Below, one piece after another: positions 36,596 through 40,356 of a stretch of 40,356 bases of DNA (positions are counted from its first letter, which is position 1; the number at the start of each line of letters is the position of its first letter). The stretch is taken from assembly GCF_903944925.1 (NCBI RefSeq), contig NZ_CAJATU010000108.1:1-40356 (forward strand), given 5' to 3'. The notes under the pieces were generated by a model. It saw only the letters and a list, made by a program, of their open reading frames with translations, was not told the DNA's origin and searched no databases. A program made the position numbers and the translations under genes. This DNA is from an uncultured Rhodopila sp. GTDB taxonomy: Bacteria > Pseudomonadota > Alphaproteobacteria > Acetobacterales > Acetobacteraceae.

Positions 36596-38134
36596 CTACT
36601 CCGTCGCGCCCGCATCCTGGTGGCGAATGATCGAATGCCCGGTCATCTCGGCCGGCTTCGGAATCCCCATCAGGTCCAGCAGTGTCGGCGCGATGTCGGC
36701 CAGGCGGCCGTCTTCGATCAAGGTCACCTCGCCGCCCATCAGTACCACGGGCACCGGATTGGTGGTGTGCGCGGTATGCGGGCCGCCGGTTTCCGGGTCC
36801 TTCATCAGCTCGCAATTGCCGTGATCGGCCGTCACGAGCATCGCGCCGCCCTGTGCTTTGATCGCCGCGGCGATGCGCCCGAGACCGGTATCGACCGTCT
36901 CCACCGCCTTGATCGCGGCGGACAGCATCCCGGTATGGCCGACCATGTCGGGATTGGCGAAATTCAGGACGATCAGGTCGTATTTGCCGCTGCCGATGGC
37001 CGCCACTGCTTTGTCGGTCAGATCCGGGGCCGACATTTCGGGCTGGAGGTCATAGGTGGCGACCTTGGGCGACGGCACCATGATACGGTCCTCCCCGGCG
37101 TAAGGTTCCTCATGCCCGCCGTTCAGGAAGTACGTGACGTGCGGGTATTTCTCCGTTTCCGCCATCCGGATTTGGGTCCTGCCGGTATTGGCCACGACCT
37201 CGCCGAGAATGTTATGCAGTGCTTCCGGGGCGAAGAGCACGCCGAGGAACGGCGCCAGTGCGTCTGAGTAACGAGTCATGCCGGCTGCCGCGGCGATTTT
37301 CAGCACACGCCCGCGCGGGAAGCCATCGAAGGCCGGGTCCAACAGCGCAGCCAGAATTTCCCGCACCCTGTCGGCGCGGAAGTTGAAGCACAGGATGCCG
37401 TCGCCGTCCTTCATCCCGGCGTAGTCGCCGATGACCGAGGGCGGCACGAACTCGTCGTATTTCTCCTCGGTATACGCAGCTTCGATCGCGGCGGCCGGGG
37501 TTGCGAAGCGGGGGCCGTCGGCTTCCACCAGGGCGGCGTAGGCGCGTGCGACGCGGTCCCAGCGCTTGTCGCGGTCCATGGCGTAGTAGCGGCCAATCAC
37601 GGTACCAACCGGAACCCCGGCGGGCAACGCGGCGACAACGCGCTTGAGGTCCTCGCCGGCGGATTGCGGCGGGGTGTCGCGACCGTCGGTGAATGCGTGC
37701 ACCACGGTCTTGACCCCGGCTTCGTGAAGATAGCGGGCAAGCGCGGCGGCGTGGTCCTGATGGGAATGGACGCCGCCGGGCGACATCAGGCCCATCAGGT
37801 GGCAGGTGCCGCCGGACTGCTTCAGCGCCGACACAAGCTCGATGAAGGCGGGTGCGTTGGCGATGCTGCCATCCTCGACGGCGTCGCCTATACGCACGAG
37901 CTCCTGCTTCACGATACGGCCGGCCCCAATATTGAGATGGCCGACCTCGGAGTTGCCCATCTGACCGTCCGGCAGTCCGACATCACGGCCGGAGGTGTGC
38001 AGGAAGGCGTGTGCCCCGGACTTCCAGAGGCCGGTGAAGGTAGGAGTCTTCGCTTGACGCACGGCGTTATCGGCGGAATCCTCGCGCCAGCCGAAGCCGT
38101 CGAGGATCACCAGCATTACCGGTCGGGTTGCCAT
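36596..38134 (-). CDS. gpmI: 2,3-bisphosphoglycerate-independent phosphoglycerate mutase
   Basis: A 512-residue alkaline-phosphatase-superfamily enzyme of glycolysis, converting 3- to 2-phosphoglycerate with two manganese ions. Metal ligand D12 lies in LVILDGFGW and the phosphoserine is S62 in [17 protein letters not shown]. Further motifs are [27 protein letters not shown] and TADHGNCE. Length is normal. The ATG at 38134 has AAGGAAC before it. DUF1348 follows. Confidence 0.96.
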   Translation of the reverse strand: MATRPVMLVILDGFGWREDSADNAVRQAKTPTFTGLWKSGAHAFLHTSGRDVGLPDGQMGNSEVGHLNIGAGRIVKQELVRIGDAVEDGSIANAPAFIELVSALKQSGGTCHLMGLMSPGGVHSHQDHAAALARYLHEAGVKTVVHAFTDGRDTPPQSAGEDLKRVVAALPAGVPVGTVIGRYYAMDRDKRWDRVARAYAALVEADGPRFATPAAAIEAAYTEEKYDEFVPPSVIGDYAGMKDGDGILCFNFRADRVREILAALLDPAFDGFPRGRVLKIAAAAGMTRYSDALAPFLGVLFAPEALHNILGEVVANTGRTQIRMAETEKYPHVTYFLNGGHEEPYAGEDRIMVPSPKVATYDLQPEMSAPDLTDKAVAAIGSGKYDLIVLNFANPDMVGHTGMLSAAIKAVETVDTGLGRIAAAIKAQGGAMLVTADHGNCELMKDPETGGPHTAHTTNPVPVVLMGGEVTLIEDGRLADIAPTLLDLMGIPKPAEMTGHSIIRHQDAGATE

Positions 38135-38212
38135 GGGTGCGTGTTCCTTATCTGCCAGAGGCGCTGGCTTCTGCGTAGCGTCGCACGGCGCGGCAGACAA
38201 GCTAAGAAGTAT

Positions 38213-38737
38213 CTACTTTACCGTAATCGCATCGAGGCCGGCCTTCGCGGTGACGGCATCCTGGCTGGAGATCCCGCCACTGGCACCGATGGCGCCAATC
38301 AACTTGCCGTCCACGACGATCGGGAACCCGCCCTCGCTGGCCACCCCGCCGGTGTTCGCCATCAGGCTCAGCGCCGCCGGCGTGCCGCCGCTGTTGACGC
38401 CGTTCTGGAAGACGCTGGTCTGCCGCCGGAACAGCGCGGCGGTGCGGGCTTTGGCCTGGGACAGCTCGACCGAGGCGTATTGCGTTCCGTCCATGGTCTC
38501 ATGCGCCACCAGATAACCCGCCGGGCCGGTCACTGAAATCGACATCTTCCAGTTGTGCTTCTTCGCTTCAGCGGCCGCCGCCGCAATCGCTTTGTTAGCC
38601 AGGTCCAGGCCGATGGGCTGGCCATAGGGGATGTCAAAGGGCATGACTTCAGGCACAGGTGGCGGTGCGGCGGGCGCCTGGGCGTATGCCGCGGGGGCGA
38701 TAACGGCGATGATCGCGGCGGCGGTGGCGATACGCAT
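38213..38737 (-). CDS. Exported GlcG/HbpS-like protein
   Basis: A 174-residue protein with a clear signal peptide (MRIATAAAIIAVIAPAAYA, cleavage after AYA) and a GlcG/HbpS (DUF336) domain: LANKAIAAAAAEAKKHNWKM, SVTGPAGYLVAHETMDGTQY, KARTAALFRR and the end GGFPIVVDGKLIGAIGASGG, then QDAVTAKAGLDAI. Family members bind haem or small ligands, or are tied to glycolate and propanediol use; the function here is unknown. The ATG at 38737 follows GGAGACCC. It is divergent from the aldo-keto reductase gene. Confidence 0.85.
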   Translation of the reverse strand: MRIATAAAIIAVIAPAAYAQAPAAPPPVPEVMPFDIPYGQPIGLDLANKAIAAAAAEAKKHNWKMSISVTGPAGYLVAHETMDGTQYASVELSQAKARTAALFRRQTSVFQNGVNSGGTPAALSLMANTGGVASEGGFPIVVDGKLIGAIGASGGISSQDAVTAKAGLDAITVK

Positions 38738-38898
38738 GGAAGGGTCTCCGTTTGACAGGCGGCCGCTCCGATGGCGGTATGTCAGTCTTATCTCCGTAAC
38801 GGTTAAACCGCAATGGTGCACGGCTTGCGGATGCCTCCGCAGGTTGCGCTATATTCAGCGTCCTATACCGTCCCCTTTTTCGAACTCCAGGGTGGAAG

Positions 38899-39852
38899 AT
38901 GGAAAAGCGCAAACTGGGCAAATCGTCGTTGGAAGTCCCGCCGATAACATTCGGTTGTAACGTGTTCGGTTGGACCGCGGATGAGAAAACCTCCTTCGCG
39001 CTGCTGGACGCCTGGCTGGATGCCGGGTTCAATTTCCTGGACACGGCCGATGTCTACGCCCGCTGGCACCCCGGCAACAGCGGCGGCGAGTCGGAGACGA
39101 TCATCGGCAACTGGCTGAAAGCGCGCGGCAACCGCGACCGGGTGCTGTTGGCGACCAAGCTCGGGATGGAAATGGGTCCGGACAAAAAAGGGCTGTCGCG
39201 CGCTTATATCCAAACCGCGGTGGAAGCGTCGCTGCGGCGGTTGCGGACCGATACCATCGACCTTTACCGGTCCCACCGCGACGATCCGGACACGCCGATC
39301 GAGGAGACTTTGTCCGCCTACGCCGAGCTAATCAAACAAGGCAAGGTTCGCGAGATCGGCGCCTCCAATTTCTCCGCCGATCGGCTGGCGGACTCGCTAA
39401 GGATCAGTGCCGAAAACGGGCTGCCGCGGTATCAGAGCCTGCAGCCGCTGTACAGCCTGGTGGAGCGGACGGAATTCGAGGGTCCGCTGGAAGACCTGTG
39501 CATGGCGGAGACGGTCGGCGTTATCGGCTATTACTCGTTGGCCAGTGGCTTTCTGACGGGAAAGTATCGCTCGAATGCTGACGTCGCCGGCCGCACCCGG
39601 GGGCCCCGGGTTGAGAAATATCTGAACGACTACGGACGGGGCGTGTTGACGGCGTTAGATGAGGTGGCGCAGCGGTATGAGGCCAAACCGGGCCAGATCG
39701 CCCTTGCCTGGCTGATCGCACGACCAAGCGTTACGGCGCCGATAGCGAGTGCAACGACCCTGGAGCAACTTTCCGATTTGGTTGAGGCCGCGGAGATCGA
39801 GCTTGATGAGGACTCGATCCGGAAACTGGATGAGGCCAGCAAGCCAGGTTGA
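38899..39852 (+). CDS. Aldo-keto reductase
   Basis: A 317-residue NADPH-dependent (beta/alpha)8 oxidoreductase. The catalytic tetrad is D48 and Y53 (FLDTADVYARW), K87 (LLATKLG) and H126 (DLYRSHRDD). The coenzyme loop near the C-terminus reads PIASATTLEQLSDLVEAAEI. It belongs to the AKR11/12-like group of general stress or sugar reductases. Substrate unknown. AGGGTGGAAG precedes the ATG. A strong hairpin at 39877 follows the stop. Confidence 0.88.
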   Translation: MEKRKLGKSSLEVPPITFGCNVFGWTADEKTSFALLDAWLDAGFNFLDTADVYARWHPGNSGGESETIIGNWLKARGNRDRVLLATKLGMEMGPDKKGLSRAYIQTAVEASLRRLRTDTIDLYRSHRDDPDTPIEETLSAYAELIKQGKVREIGASNFSADRLADSLRISAENGLPRYQSLQPLYSLVERTEFEGPLEDLCMAETVGVIGYYSLASGFLTGKYRSNADVAGRTRGPRVEKYLNDYGRGVLTALDEVAQRYEAKPGQIALAWLIARPSVTAPIASATTLEQLSDLVEAAEIELDEDSIRKLDEASKPG

Positions 39853-39876
39853 GGAGTCGGCGACCTGTCTGACCTC

Positions 39877-39920
39877 TGTCCCTTGTCGTCCTGGTCCTTA
39901 GGCCAGGACGAACGGGGACA
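39877..39920. terminator. Long hairpin between convergent genes
   Basis: A 9-bp perfect stem TCGTCCTGG/CCAGGACGA (39886 to 39911, 8-base loop) is extended by an outer 6-bp stem TGTCCC/GGGACA across a symmetric 3-base internal loop. It lies between the aldo-keto reductase and the convergent small protein gene, so it may end both transcripts. There is no long T-run on either strand, so intrinsic termination is not certain. The hairpin reaches 3 bases from the end of the small gene. Confidence 0.55.
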
Positions 39921-39922
39921 GC

Positions 39923-40186
39923 CTACTTTAACGTATCCTGAGACGGATCGGAGTGAGCCATGGTCTGAGTGTTCTGCTTGTAGGCCCCGCTGGCGGGCCC
40001 AACCATCGGCAGCGTGCCTTGTGTATTCTGCTTATAGGCGTCGCTGCCTGGGCCGAACATTGGAAGCGCGCCTTGGTTCCTCTGCTTATCGCTGCCGCTT
40101 TGTGTGGGAGACGTCTGGGCACCTGCATCTGATGCGATGAGCAAGCCGGCCAGCATGATGAGGTAAAAAAAGCGGGAAATTTGCAT
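39923..40186 (-). CDS. Small exported protein with 18-residue tandem repeat
   Basis: An 87-residue protein with a signal peptide (MQISRFFYLIMLAGLLIASD, cleavage likely after AGA at 21 to 23). The mature part holds two near-identical units: QGALPMFGPGSDAYKQNT (38 to 55) and QGTLPMVGPASGAYKQNT (56 to 73), flanked by glutamine- and serine-rich ends. No cysteine, no known domain. It would be a secreted or periplasmic disordered repeat protein. The ATG at 40186 follows CCGGAG; a longer upstream frame is rejected because the signal peptide starts here. Function unknown. Confidence 0.65.
   Translation of the reverse strand: MQISRFFYLIMLAGLLIASDAGAQTSPTQSGSDKQRNQGALPMFGPGSDAYKQNTQGTLPMVGPASGAYKQNTQTMAHSDPSQDTLK
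39968..40075 (-). repeat. Two 54-bp tandem repeats inside the small exported protein
   Basis: Units 40022 to 40075 and 39968 to 40021 encode the two 18-residue repeats. They differ at a few positions, mostly changing amino acids at repeat positions 3, 7, 10 and 12, so the duplication is not very recent. Confidence 0.7.
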
Positions 40187-40356
40187 CCTAGAACTCCGGC
40201 ATATGCAGGTGAAACCAGGCGAATCGCACTTCGGATTCGCTTGACCGTGATAAAAATGCTTGCCCGGCTCGATTCGCTTCGATTCTACCCCCTTGGGTGT
40301 CAAACCCACCCGCCAGGAGGCATTGTTGGAGCGTTTCGCAGCCTGTTTCGAGGACC
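40187..40356. other. Upstream region of the small exported gene; no gene seen
   Basis: Contains the presumed promoter of the minus-strand small protein gene and reaches the window edge. No further gene or RNA was recognised. Confidence 0.4.

Noticed and set aside
36576..36815. 80-residue N-terminal extension of the DUF1348 protein
   Set aside because: Extension overlaps gpmI antisense-like, is arginine-rich, and a good ribosome binding site precedes the ATG at 36575.

Overview
The window looks like chromosomal DNA of a GC-rich alphaproteobacterium, most likely of the Rhodospirillales/Acetobacteraceae type. The grounds are an F0 ATP synthase cluster (atpI-B-E-F'-F) carrying both b' and b subunits with no F1 genes beside it, a lysA gene overlapping a TIGR02302/DUF4175 gene, a rubrerythrin/Fe-S/DUF3501 operon, and overall codon use. 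This placement is inference; no rRNA or tRNA gene was seen.

Left part (1 to about 10.0 kb) is a graveyard of mobile DNA and broken genes: a 778-bp structure with long inverted arms that begin like IS66 ends, a decayed hybrid histidine kinase tail, a broken HigBA-like toxin-antitoxin pair, an IS1634-type transposase fused to a tyrosine recombinase fragment, a decayed thiolase/DUF35 gene pair, an IS200-type transposase pseudogene and an ISAs1-type start. Inside the thiolase sits an 804-bp element with 27-bp inverted ends and a CCGG target duplication; removing it restores the local thiolase frame. Amid this debris are two intact genes: a 66-residue protein with a very strong ribosome binding site that resembles a RiPP precursor, and a vanillyl-alcohol-oxidase-like flavoprotein 171 bases downstream. 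This pair is the best candidate for an undescribed system here.

Middle part (10.0 to 24.8 kb): on the minus strand rubrerythrin, a CCG-domain Fe-S protein and DUF3501 form an apparent oxidative-stress operon. Then come relics of a LivK-type binding protein and a dehydroshikimate-dehydratase-like protein, an unrecognised 113-residue protein and a DHA2 drug exporter. A complete glycerol-3-phosphate type ABC importer (ugpBAEC) follows, then a decayed Pit phosphate permease on the opposite strand, then the F0 ATP synthase cluster, a polyphosphate-glucokinase-like ROK kinase and a HAD hydrolase. Several of these concern phosphate or ATP, but only ugp and pit are plausibly linked by regulation.

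Right part (24.8 kb to end) is mostly ordinary core metabolism: argG, paiB-like, an unrecognised 194-residue protein, an old-yellow-enzyme relic, TIGR02302, lysA, a broken class II aldolase into which an alcohol dehydrogenase gene now reads, an AstE/aspartoacylase-like deacylase followed by argE upstream of it in the same direction, a DUF1348 protein, gpmI, a secreted GlcG/HbpS-like protein, an aldo-keto reductase and a small exported protein made of an 18-residue tandem repeat. Arginine (argG, argE) and lysine (lysA) biosynthesis are thus represented, but not as one operon.
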